64,000 nt of DNA from Pseudomonas sp. SLFW. GTDB lineage: Bacteria > Pseudomonadota > Gammaproteobacteria > Pseudomonadales > Pseudomonadaceae. Below, piece by piece: positions 15,977 to 24,358 of this stretch. Numbering within the stretch: position 1 is the stretch's first letter; each line of letters opens with the position of its first letter. The DNA lies in the NCBI RefSeq assembly GCF_009905615.1, contig NZ_JAAAKW010000004.1:310001-374000 (forward strand). The letters run 5' to 3'. The notes beneath the pieces were generated by a model. It worked only from the letters and a program-made list of their open reading frames with translations. It had not been told where the DNA came from and searched no databases. A program made the position numbers and the translations under genes.

Positions 15977-17640
15977 GCCATTTCCCGGTGGGTGGGTTGA
16001 GTCAACAGCTGTCCGGTTTCAGGTCGAAGCGATACGTCGTTGATCGCGGGTCGCATCATCAGGGTCTGGACCGGCCAGACCGTATCCTCTCGTAAGCTAC
16101 GCAACAGGCTGTAGGCCGTCACGAGCAGGAAGAGGGCGATGGGAAGCCCGATCACGATGCTCGCCAATTGAATAGCCGCCAGTCCCCCAGCTAACAAAAG
16201 ACCGCCAGCAATCGCCCCTTCAAGGAAACACCAGAGCACGCGTATCCAGTTAGGCGGGTTGATGCTGCCCACCGAATTGAGCATACACAGCACTTGAGTG
16301 CCCGCATCCGCGGTCGTCACAAAGTGCACCGCCAAAAGAAGGCAAACCAGCACACACAACATTCCGCCTATCGTCGGCCCGTCAAGGCGCTCAAGCAGCG
16401 TGAACATGGCTGACGTTGTTTCTTTCTGCGTGGCTTGCAGAATGACACCGCCTTGAAACGGTGCGGTTGCGTTGTCCTGCGAGCTGACCTGCTGAGCGCT
16501 GGCGATACGGGCGTTCTGCTCATCCTTCAGCGCAGAACCACCGAACACTGACATCCACAGGATGGTGACCAGTGTTGGTACCAGCAGCGCGCCAATGATC
16601 AGTTCCCGGATTGTGCGGCCGCGGGAAATGCGCGCGATGAACAGTCCTACGAACGGGCCCCAGGTCATCCACCACGGCCAGTAGAAGGCCGTCCAGCTTT
16701 TTTGCCAGGACGAGTTAGCCTGTGTATCCGTCCAGAAGCTCAAGCCGACCAAATGCTGGAGATAGTCGCCAGTAGATTCGAACAGGAAATTCATGACATA
16801 GCGGGTTGGGCCCAGTGCCAGAACCACCAGCATCAAACCGAACGACATCCACATGTTCAAGATCGACAAACGCTTCATCCCTCGTGAAACACCCGCCACG
16901 AGAGACACTGCGGCGATGAGGCTCACCAGCGCGATGATGCCCAGTTGCAGGCCCATGCTGACGGGAATTTGAAACACCTGATTGAGGCCGGTGTTGATTT
17001 GTACCACGCCCAACCCCAGCGATTGAGACACGCCAAACGCCGTGATGCAGACACCCATGATGTCCACTGCGTGTCCAATCGGCCCGTAGATTCGCTGACC
17101 GATCAGTGGGTAGAGAACCGAGCGAAGCGCCAGTGGCAGGCCTTTGCAGTAGGCGAAATAAGCAAGCCCGAGCCCAATGGTCGTGAAGATAGCCCACGGA
17201 TGCAGGCCCCAATGGAACAGCGTCAGGCGCATGGCAGTGGTGGCGGACTCATCCGTCAGCCCTTTGCTAAACGGGTTTGACGAGTAGTGCAGCACGGGTT
17301 CGGCCACGGACCAGAAGATCAGGCCGATCCCCATCCCTGCACTGAAGAGCATCGAGATCCAGGCAGGGAAGCTGAATTCGGGTTTGTCTCCTTCACGCCC
17401 GAGCTTGAGCGTGCCGTAGCGGCTGACAGCGATGAGGATCAATGCGCCCAACAGGCCGCTTACTAACGCAAGATAAAACCATTTGAAGTTGTCGAGGATT
17501 GCATCCGATGCAATTTTGAAAGCGTGAGCGGCCTGATCTCCAAGCGTCGCGCACAGCACGACGAACGCAAGAACAATAGCCACGGAAACGATCGTTACGG
17601 TTGGATTGAGGCCTTTGAACAGGCCACTTTTGGCACGCAT
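15973..17640 (-). CDS. BCCT-family betaine/carnitine/choline transporter
   Basis: Inner-membrane secondary transporter for quaternary ammonium compounds, 555 aa, with about 12 membrane segments. Family marks are 'GMGIGLIFWSVAEPVLHY' near residues 98-116, and the Trp-rich segment 'FYWPWWMTWGPFVGLF' with 'ISRGRTIRE' near residues 317-345. The C-terminal tail is short, unlike osmoregulated BetT forms, which suggests a nutrient-uptake rather than osmosensing role. Divergently arranged from the Rieske operon with a 296-bp shared promoter region, so it probably imports that operon's substrate. Confidence 0.93.
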   Translation of the reverse strand: MRAKSGLFKGLNPTVTIVSVAIVLAFVVLCATLGDQAAHAFKIASDAILDNFKWFYLALVSGLLGALILIAVSRYGTLKLGREGDKPEFSFPAWISMLFSAGMGIGLIFWSVAEPVLHYSSNPFSKGLTDESATTAMRLTLFHWGLHPWAIFTTIGLGLAYFAYCKGLPLALRSVLYPLIGQRIYGPIGHAVDIMGVCITAFGVSQSLGLGVVQINTGLNQVFQIPVSMGLQLGIIALVSLIAAVSLVAGVSRGMKRLSILNMWMSFGLMLVVLALGPTRYVMNFLFESTGDYLQHLVGLSFWTDTQANSSWQKSWTAFYWPWWMTWGPFVGLFIARISRGRTIRELIIGALLVPTLVTILWMSVFGGSALKDEQNARIASAQQVSSQDNATAPFQGGVILQATQKETTSAMFTLLERLDGPTIGGMLCVLVCLLLAVHFVTTADAGTQVLCMLNSVGSINPPNWIRVLWCFLEGAIAGGLLLAGGLAAIQLASIVIGLPIALFLLVTAYSLLRSLREDTVWPVQTLMMRPAINDVSLRPETGQLLTQPTHREMA

Positions 17641-17936
17641 TGGGATTCTCCCCTTTTTGTTTTAGTACGCCATCGTATGACGCCGATACGCGACTGGGAT
17701 TGATAGCGCCGCCAATTTGCGCGAGGCCGAAGCGCTCAACAAACTATTTAAACTCATCGACTTATGAGATTTACGCATGCGAGAGAGGGCAGATAAGACA
17801 AAAAATAATTAATGATAATTTCTCATTAATAGCGTTGAAAAAATCGTTTGTGACGCGGGGCGTGAAATCGGAAGAATTCGCCGGGCCAAGGCCTGACCCT
17901 GACGGCCTCGAACAAGCGATTTTGGAGATAACAATA
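17641..17936. promoter_or_regulatory. Divergent promoter region of BCCT and Rieske operons
   Basis: 296 bp between the two start codons. It contains GGGGAGAATCCC as ribosome site for the BCCT gene and TTGGAGATAAC for the Rieske gene, with an AT-rich core around 17740-17830. The reading frame upstream of the Rieske start is open but looks non-coding (no family similarity). Confidence 0.55.
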
Positions 17937-19118
17937 ATGGGCACCGCGAATCTCATCCCCGTGCAAAGTCTGGAAACCGTGCTTTCTCCTATCGAGCAAG
18001 CTCATGGTTTGACCAACCCTTTCTATACCGATCAACGTTACTTCGAGCTTGATCGTGACCATGTGCTGGGCCGCAACTGGGCATGCATAGGCTTTGCATC
18101 CGACCTGCCGAGGAACGCCTACGTGAAGCCGGTTGATTTCATGGGCCTGCCTTTGCTCATGATGCGTAACCGCGAAGGGACAGTTCAGGTCTTCCACAAC
18201 GTGTGCAGTCACCGCGGGGTCAAGTTGGTGCAGGCTGCAGGCGAAGTGCAGGGCGTTATCCGATGCCCGTACCACTCCTGGACGTACGACCTGAACGGCG
18301 CTCTGCGAGGCACCCCGCATGTGGGGGGTATTAACCAGCACAAAGATGACCGCTTCGCTTGCGAGAAGCACGGCCTGAAGGCACTGCGCAGCGAAATCTG
18401 GATGGACATGGTCTTCGTCAACCTGTCGGGTGATGCACCGGATTTGCAGGAGTCCCTGGCACCGCTGACAGAACGCTGGGCTCAATTCCTGGGTGCTGAC
18501 GGGATGGGGCTGATGCGCCGCGAATCGAACAGCGGCGCCATGGCCATCGAGGTCAAGTGCAACTGGAAACTGGCAGTGGAGAACTACTGTGAGGCGTACC
18601 ATCTGCCGTGGGTACATCCGAGCCTGAACACGTATTCTCGCCTCGAAGACCATTACAACATCATGTTTGATCAGTTCGCCGGACAAGGCAGCTATGCCTA
18701 CAACCTGTCCGATGTTGCGGGCACCCATCTTCCGACATTCCCGTCGTGGCCTGCGGATCGCATGCGCAACGCCGAGTACGTCGCGTTCTTCCCCAACGTC
18801 CTGCTGGGCATCCAGGCCGACCACGCGTTCGCCATGATGCTGGAACCTATCGAGCCAGGAAAAACCGTTGAGCATCTGCGCCTGTTCTACGTCGGCGATC
18901 AAGCGCTCGATGCGAAATACGAAGCTGCCCGCAAGGCGGTCATGGACTCGTGGCGTGTGGTGTTTGCTGAAGACATTGCTTCGGTTGAAGGCATGCAGAT
19001 GGGGCGCAGCTCGCCAGGTTACAACGGCGGCGCTTTCTCCCCTGAAATGGATCTTCCAACCCATTACTTTCACAAGTGGACGGCTCGGCAATTGCTCGAT
19101 ACCGCCAAGCAAGGTTGA
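17937..19118 (+). CDS. Rieske non-heme iron oxygenase, alpha subunit (quaternary-amine type)
   Basis: 393 aa. The Rieske [2Fe-2S] site is Cys90-x-His92 and Cys110-x2-His113. The mononuclear iron site is 'NYCEAYHLPWVH': His222, His227 and probably Asp346. The residue three before the first His, which bridges electron flow between subunits, is Glu219; most ring-hydroxylating enzymes have Asp here, while carnitine oxygenase CntA has Glu (recalled). With a BCCT transporter opposite and an aldehyde dehydrogenase 11 bp downstream, I read it as cleaving or demethylating a quaternary amine. ATG 17937 follows TTGGAGA and fits the family start; a longer frame reaching 17640 lacks support. Confidence 0.88.
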   Translation: MGTANLIPVQSLETVLSPIEQAHGLTNPFYTDQRYFELDRDHVLGRNWACIGFASDLPRNAYVKPVDFMGLPLLMMRNREGTVQVFHNVCSHRGVKLVQAAGEVQGVIRCPYHSWTYDLNGALRGTPHVGGINQHKDDRFACEKHGLKALRSEIWMDMVFVNLSGDAPDLQESLAPLTERWAQFLGADGMGLMRRESNSGAMAIEVKCNWKLAVENYCEAYHLPWVHPSLNTYSRLEDHYNIMFDQFAGQGSYAYNLSDVAGTHLPTFPSWPADRMRNAEYVAFFPNVLLGIQADHAFAMMLEPIEPGKTVEHLRLFYVGDQALDAKYEAARKAVMDSWRVVFAEDIASVEGMQMGRSSPGYNGGAFSPEMDLPTHYFHKWTARQLLDTAKQG

Positions 19119-19129
19119 GCCAGGAGAAC

Positions 19130-20572
19130 ATGATGAATTCCAGACACTGGCTTAATTACATTGATGGGCAATGGGTCGACAGCGAGCAACGATTGACCAT
19201 CCTTGCACCTGCGACCAACCAGCCCGTTGCGACCATCGCCCAAGCCAGCGAGGCCGATGCCGAGCGAGCCCTAAATGCTGCTCGCCGCTGTGCCGACAGC
19301 GGCGAACTCACCCATGCGCGTCCGGCGCATCGCGTGGCGTGGTTGCTCAGGATTGCGGAAGAAATCCGCGCCATCGCCGATGAGGGTGCTCGTATCTTGT
19401 GCGCGGAAAATGGCAAGACGCTGCGCGATGCAAAAGGCGAGTTCGATGAAGCGGCCCGCTATTTCGAATATTACGCGGGCATGGCCGACAAGATCGAAGG
19501 CACGTCGATCCCGTTGGGCAACGGGTACATGGACTTCACTCTGTACGACCCAATGGGTGTCTCGCTGCAGATCGTGCCGTGGAATTTTCCTGTCTCGATT
19601 TGTGCGCGCTCGCTGGCTCCGGCACTCGCCGCCGGCAACGCCGTAATCGTCAAATCCCCAGAGCTTTCGCCCCTCGGGTTGTGCGTGCTGGTAGAAGCCA
19701 TCGAACGTGCGGGCACGCCGCCAGGGGCTGTGAATCTCCTGTGTGGACGTGGTCGAGAAGTCGGGGCGTATATGGCGTCCAGTAACAAAGTCGATCAGAT
19801 CGTGTTCACGGGATCGGTACCCACAGGCCAAACCATCCTGCGATCGGCCGCCGAGAACGCCGTGCCGTGCGTGATGGAGTTGGGGGGCAAGTCAGCGGCT
19901 TTGGTATTCCCGGATGCTGACCGCGAGCAACTCCTGACCAGCGTTCGCGATGGCATTTTCTTCAACGCCGGGCAGGTCTGCTCTGCCTTGTCGCGAGTCC
20001 TCATCCATCGCTCGATCTACGATGAAATCGTGAATTCGATCGTTGAAATGGTGGACGGCTTCAGCATCGGTGCCGGGGAAGAGAACCCCGTCATCACTCC
20101 CGTGATCTCTGCGGGGCAGCTCACCGGGATCGACGTGCTTTGCCACTCGGCTCAGGAGGAGGGCGCAGTGGTCGCCACTGGAGGCGAGCGCCTGTCAGGC
20201 ATGGCAGGGAACTTCATGGCGCCCACCGTTTTTCGGGACGTTACTCCCGAGATGAGCATCGCTCAAATTGAGGTGTTCGGCCCAGTGCTGGCAGCCATTG
20301 CTTTTGACACGGAAGAAGAAGCCATCGCCATTGCCAACGGCACAGAGTTTGGACTGGTGGCAGGCGTCTTCACTCAGGATCTCAACCGAGCCTTGCGTTG
20401 TTCCCGGCGTCTGCGTGCTGGCCAGGTCTTCGTGAACGAGTGGTACGCCGGCGGGATCGAGACGCCTTTTGGGGGGGTTGGGCTTTCCGGTTACGGACGC
20501 GAAAAAGGGCAAGAAGCGTTGTACAGCTACGTGCGCACCAAGAACCTCGCTATTCGCATCAAGGGGGAGTGA
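19130..20572 (+). CDS. NAD(P)-dependent aldehyde dehydrogenase
   Basis: 480 aa, full-length ALDH. The active-site Glu250 lies in '[13 protein letters not shown]' and the nucleophile Cys284 in '[13 protein letters not shown]'; the cofactor loop '[11 protein letters not shown]' is at about 224-234. The start has two tandem ATGs (19130, 19133) after AGGAGA. It sits 11 bp behind the Rieske gene, and its stop overlaps the next start (TGATG). In carnitine breakdown by CntAB the oxygenase yields trimethylamine and an aldehyde that a dehydrogenase oxidises; the same division of labour is likely here, with an unidentified aldehyde. Confidence 0.92.
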   Translation: MMNSRHWLNYIDGQWVDSEQRLTILAPATNQPVATIAQASEADAERALNAARRCADSGELTHARPAHRVAWLLRIAEEIRAIADEGARILCAENGKTLRDAKGEFDEAARYFEYYAGMADKIEGTSIPLGNGYMDFTLYDPMGVSLQIVPWNFPVSICARSLAPALAAGNAVIVKSPELSPLGLCVLVEAIERAGTPPGAVNLLCGRGREVGAYMASSNKVDQIVFTGSVPTGQTILRSAAENAVPCVMELGGKSAALVFPDADREQLLTSVRDGIFFNAGQVCSALSRVLIHRSIYDEIVNSIVEMVDGFSIGAGEENPVITPVISAGQLTGIDVLCHSAQEEGAVVATGGERLSGMAGNFMAPTVFRDVTPEMSIAQIEVFGPVLAAIAFDTEEEAIAIANGTEFGLVAGVFTQDLNRALRCSRRLRAGQVFVNEWYAGGIETPFGGVGLSGYGREKGQEALYSYVRTKNLAIRIKGE

Positions 20573-21966
20573 TGAGCGTCGCACTGAAAAAGTGGCTCTG
20601 CATCGTGTGTGGATGGATCTACGACGAAGCACTGGGCTGGCCGGACGATGGGATCGCCCCCGGTACGCGTTGGGAGGACATCCCGGATGATTGGCTGTGC
20701 CCTGAATGCAAAGTCGGGAAAGCTGATTTTGAAATGATCGAAATCAGCGAGGTGGTCATAGCGGTCGCTCAAACGACACTCCTCAAAACGCCGGAAACAC
20801 CCGTCCCACCTGCGCAACCCGTCGTCATCATTGGCAGCGGCTACGCCGGTTATGGCTTGGCTCAGGCACTTCGCAAAGCCGATCCAGCCATCGAGATCAG
20901 GGTTCTGACTCAAGAGGACGGGCACAATTACTCTAAGCCGGCACTCTCTATCGCCCTTGCGCAAGGGCGGGAGCCCTCATCGCTGGCCACGGAGAGTCCG
21001 ATAGCCATCGAAGAGCGGCTAGGCATACGTGTCTACCCGCACTGTCGTGTTGAGCGCATCGATACCGACTCCCGCCGACTGTTCACCAACCTGGGTGAAA
21101 TGGTTTACGGGCAACTCATTCTGGCCAGTGGCGCGTCGCCGGTGAGGGTGCCAGTCGAAGGCGCGAGTGAGGCCCTGATCAGCGTCAACAACCTGCATGA
21201 CTACCATGGGTTTCGGGCGCGTCTTGCCGGGGTGAAGCGGGTCGCCATTCTGGGAGACGGGCTTATCGGTTGTGAGTTCGCCAACGACCTGGCCGCCAGC
21301 GGATATGAAGTTCAGGTGATCGGATTGGGCGCCTGGCCAATGGAGCGCTTGCTGCCCAGGCCAGTCGGCGTCCAGCTTCAGGATGCTCTGTCCAACCTGG
21401 GTGTTCGGTGGCACTTGGGTACGACACTGCAACGTGTCGCGCCCCGTGCATCCGGTTTCGAGCTGACCCTCGCGAATGGCGAAAACCTTGAAACGGATAT
21501 CGTGTTGTCAGCTATCGGCCTGCGCCCGAATCTGGAGCTCGCTCGTGCGGCAGGAATCAAATGCGACAGAGGCATCCTGACCGACGCCTACCTGCAAACG
21601 TCCCAGCCGGGCGTGTATGCGTTGGGCGATTGCATTGAAGTCAACGGGCAGTTGCTGCCGTACCTCGCTCCGATCAATCAAGGTATCCAGGCGCTCGTGA
21701 AGACAATCACAGGCACCCCGACAACCGTGAGCTACCCCTTGATGCCCGTCATGGTGAAAACGCCCGCTGCGCCGCTCAGCCTGCTGATTCCATCTCCGGG
21801 GACTGCGGGCCAATGGCGCTGTGATGCAACCGAGGATGGGTTGAGTGCGGCGTTTCACGATGAGGCGGGGGCCGTACGAGGGTTCGTCCTCCTGGGGCGT
21901 CAGGCGCAGGGTCACCGATCCACTTGGCTGCAACGTTGCCAAGACACACAACAGAGCGTGGCTTGA
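20572..21966 (+). CDS. Rubredoxin-NAD(P)H reductase fusion flavoprotein
   Basis: 464 aa. Residues 5-55 form a complete rubredoxin: Cys10-x2-Cys13 and Cys43-x2-Cys46 with '[17 protein letters not shown]' between them. From about residue 82 a two-dinucleotide-domain reductase follows: FAD site '[12 protein letters not shown]', NAD site '[14 protein letters not shown]' and the closing FAD motif 'GVYALGDC'. In effect it is a one-piece electron supply, NAD(P)H to FAD to rubredoxin. Its place between the ALDH (1-bp overlap) and the FAD oxidase strongly suggests it feeds the Rieske oxygenase, which usually draws on a [2Fe-2S] ferredoxin instead. Confidence 0.9.
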   Translation: MSVALKKWLCIVCGWIYDEALGWPDDGIAPGTRWEDIPDDWLCPECKVGKADFEMIEISEVVIAVAQTTLLKTPETPVPPAQPVVIIGSGYAGYGLAQALRKADPAIEIRVLTQEDGHNYSKPALSIALAQGREPSSLATESPIAIEERLGIRVYPHCRVERIDTDSRRLFTNLGEMVYGQLILASGASPVRVPVEGASEALISVNNLHDYHGFRARLAGVKRVAILGDGLIGCEFANDLAASGYEVQVIGLGAWPMERLLPRPVGVQLQDALSNLGVRWHLGTTLQRVAPRASGFELTLANGENLETDIVLSAIGLRPNLELARAAGIKCDRGILTDAYLQTSQPGVYALGDCIEVNGQLLPYLAPINQGIQALVKTITGTPTTVSYPLMPVMVKTPAAPLSLLIPSPGTAGQWRCDATEDGLSAAFHDEAGAVRGFVLLGRQAQGHRSTWLQRCQDTQQSVA

Positions 21967-21976
21967 GGGCCGACAA

Positions 21977-23305
21977 ATGAACAGTATTGTCAAACTGCCG
22001 CACGACGACAGCACCTGCGGTTGGTACGAAGCCTTGCCTCCACCGGCTGCGAGCCATCGCCTCCAGGGCCAACAATCCGCAGATCATGTTGTCATCGGTG
22101 CAGGCTTCGCAGGGCTCAGCGCGGCACGGCGGTTAGCCGAACATCTGCCTGACGCACGGATCCTGTTGGTGGATGCTCAGCGTGTGGGCTATGGCGCGTC
22201 TGGGCGCAACTCCGGTTTCGTGATCGACCTGCCTCATAAATTCGCGCTGGAACATCCGGACCCCCAGCATAAACAACGGCTGCTCGGCCTTAATCGCTCT
22301 GCAATCGCCCAGCTTGAGTCTTTGATCAATCAGCACGGGATTCAGTGCCAGTGGTCCCATGCCGGGAAGTATCAAGGCGCGGTAGGTGACCGGGGCTTGG
22401 CTTACCTTGATCACTTCCAGGGTTTGCTCGACAACCTGGGCGAAACCTACAACGTGGTGGAACGCCGAGAGCTTGCTTCAGTACTGGGGACCGAGCACTA
22501 CAGTCGAGCGATCTTCACACCTGGCTGCTATCTCATGCAGCCTGCCGCCTTGGTTCGTGGCCTTAGATATTCGCTTCCGGCAAACGTCGAGGTGCTTGAG
22601 GAGTCACCGATCAGAGGGCTTGAGCGTGACGCTTCCGGTCTGTGGGTTCTGAACGGTGATAACGGGGCGATTCGGACGCCGAGCGTTCTGTTGAGCACGA
22701 GCATTTTCACCCAAGAGTTTGGGTACCTGCGTAACCGGTTGTTGCCCGTCATGACATTTGCCAGCTGGACGCGACCGTTGACCGATGAGGAAATGGCCTC
22801 TGTGGGTATCCAGCCGGACTGGGGCCTGACGCCCGCCGATCATGCAGGTACCACGGTGCGCATGACTCAAGACCGGCGGTTGATCATCCGCAACACGTAC
22901 AAACATGTGCCTCGGTACGGGCGCAGCGTGAGCGGGGGCACGCGGGACAAGATTCGTGAAGACCACCGCAAGGCGTTCCTTGACCGTTACCCGACATTGT
23001 CGCGTGTCCCGTTCACCCATACGTGGGGAGGCACCTACGCGATCTCTCGGAACTTCACGAACTTTTTCGGCAAAGTGAACGAGGGGGTTCACGTCACCGC
23101 CTGCGACAACGGCGTGGGTGCCGCATGGGGAACCGTGTCTGGCCGATTGCTGGCAGACAAGGTGCTGGGTGCCGACTCCCAGCAGCTCCAGGACATTCAG
23201 GCCGTTACCGGAATGCCGTCGCTGAACCCTCCGGAGCCGTTTCTGGGGTTGGGGGTGCGGACGCGCATTCGCTGGGCCGCCTGGAACAGCAGGAGTGAGT
23301 TGTGA
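21977..23305 (+). CDS. FAD-dependent amine oxidoreductase (DAO/PuuB-like)
   Basis: 442 aa of the DAO superfamily. The FAD site is 'HVVIGAGFAGLSAARRLAE' (about residues 37-55), followed by 'VGYGASGRNSGFV', which resembles gamma-glutamylputrescine oxidase and glycine/sarcosine oxidase relatives. The C-terminal flavin-binding 'GVGAAWGTVSGRLLADKVLG' is intact. It starts 10 bp after the reductase and its stop overlaps a GTG start of the next gene. It probably oxidises a secondary or tertiary amine product, releasing an aldehyde or formaldehyde. Substrate unknown. Confidence 0.87.
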   Translation: MNSIVKLPHDDSTCGWYEALPPPAASHRLQGQQSADHVVIGAGFAGLSAARRLAEHLPDARILLVDAQRVGYGASGRNSGFVIDLPHKFALEHPDPQHKQRLLGLNRSAIAQLESLINQHGIQCQWSHAGKYQGAVGDRGLAYLDHFQGLLDNLGETYNVVERRELASVLGTEHYSRAIFTPGCYLMQPAALVRGLRYSLPANVEVLEESPIRGLERDASGLWVLNGDNGAIRTPSVLLSTSIFTQEFGYLRNRLLPVMTFASWTRPLTDEEMASVGIQPDWGLTPADHAGTTVRMTQDRRLIIRNTYKHVPRYGRSVSGGTRDKIREDHRKAFLDRYPTLSRVPFTHTWGGTYAISRNFTNFFGKVNEGVHVTACDNGVGAAWGTVSGRLLADKVLGADSQQLQDIQAVTGMPSLNPPEPFLGLGVRTRIRWAAWNSRSEL

Positions 23306-23676
23306 CGAGCCAACGTTGTACCGGCAAAGGCCCGGTCGTTCTGGTCGACCACCGTGACCTGACGTTTAGTCATCGCGGTGGCCCACCGGGAGGTGCCAGC
23401 GTCGCACGGGCTCTCACTAACGAGGTCTCACCGAACATGGGGGTTGGCTTCGCACGGTGGGAGGGCGCAGAGGTGTCGTGGACACTTTTGTACGACGAAG
23501 TCATCTTTGTGATTGAGGGCCGTTTCGAGCTGTCCGCAAACGGGGTGGCGTACTCAGTCGAGCCGGGTCAGGTGCTCTGGATTCCGGATGGCACCGAGGT
23601 GACCTACGCAGGTCATGCGTTGTTCGGTTACGTGGTGTATCCCGGGAACTGGAAAGAGCGGCAGCTCGGAAACTAG
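23302..23676 (+). CDS. EutQ-like cupin protein
   Basis: 124 aa, GTG start overlapping the preceding TGA (GTGA), so translationally coupled as the last gene of the Rieske operon. The body matches the EutQ-type cupin: 'LLYDEVIFVIEGRFEL', 'YSVEPGQVLWIPDGTEVTY' and 'YVVYPGNW'. EutQ-like cupins are found in ethanolamine and choline-related loci; one member is reported as an acetate kinase but the small single-cupin forms have no agreed role. Together with the cupin at 15614 the locus has one cupin in each transcription unit. Confidence 0.8.
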   Translation: MTSQRCTGKGPVVLVDHRDLTFSHRGGPPGGASVARALTNEVSPNMGVGFARWEGAEVSWTLLYDEVIFVIEGRFELSANGVAYSVEPGQVLWIPDGTEVTYAGHALFGYVVYPGNWKERQLGN

Positions 23677-23783
23677 AGAGTCATTGCGCTGAGATGTCGT
23701 GATCGGCTCGCGGCATTTCAGCTCACTGAATACGTAGTTTTCTCATTGGCCTTGAACCCGAGGCAGTGATACCTTTCGCCGCC

Positions 23784-24197
23784 ATGGACGGGACCCGCTC
23801 TTATCTCAGATATCTAGCTCCAGCCTTGCTGATCCTCGTGCTGCTTAACGGCATGGCATGCAGCATCGGGCACGGGCAGATGTTGCAGAAGATGTTTGCG
23901 CCGAGTGTGCCGTCCCCCTCAAGCCAGGCAATGGTGACCGGGCACGCCATGGGGATGGATCACTCCCATCACCACATGGACAAGCCAGCTGCCAATCAGG
24001 ACATGCCGCCAATGCCAGGCATGGACTCTCCCTTCAGCGACTGCTTTTTTGCCGCGTCACTGCCGCTGGGCCTTATTCTGTTCGCGGTGTTAGGGTGGCT
24101 ACTTCGGCGCCGGCCTATGCGGCCAATTGCGCGTCGCCTGACGCTACACACCCATCCCGCAGCGTTATTACTGAGCCTACAGCCCCGCGCACCTTGA
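23784..24197 (+). CDS. DUF2946-like His/Met-rich membrane protein
   Basis: About 137 aa. A hydrophobic N-terminal segment ('YLRYLAPALLILVLLNGMA') is followed by a His/Met-rich stretch ('GHAMGMDHSHHHMD', then 'MPPMPGMD'), a second hydrophobic segment near residues 85-105 and a basic tail. Short proteins of this kind precede TonB-dependent receptors linked to copper in many proteobacteria, and the His/Met content fits a soft metal such as Cu(I). An in-frame GTG at 23766 would add six residues; neither start has a strong ribosome site. Function inferred only. Confidence 0.68.
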   Translation: MDGTRSYLRYLAPALLILVLLNGMACSIGHGQMLQKMFAPSVPSPSSQAMVTGHAMGMDHSHHHMDKPAANQDMPPMPGMDSPFSDCFFAASLPLGLILFAVLGWLLRRRPMRPIARRLTLHTHPAALLLSLQPRAP

Positions 24198-24358
24198 GTG
24201 CAGCCTGTTCTCTTTAGCCCCATCACGTTTGAACGCTTGGCCTTGAACAGAGCCGAGTGCGCTTCTGTGCATGGTGCGTAGGGAAACTGCCGAGATCCTG
24301 AAGTGCTGGCCTAAGGGACCAGCGCCATTCGTTGCTGCCTACTCGAAAGAAATTGATC

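Noticed and set aside
17640-17936. N-terminal extension of the Rieske protein by 99 residues
   Set aside because: The extension has no similarity to oxygenases, no ribosome site, and occupies the divergent promoter; the start at 17937 has TTGGAGA.
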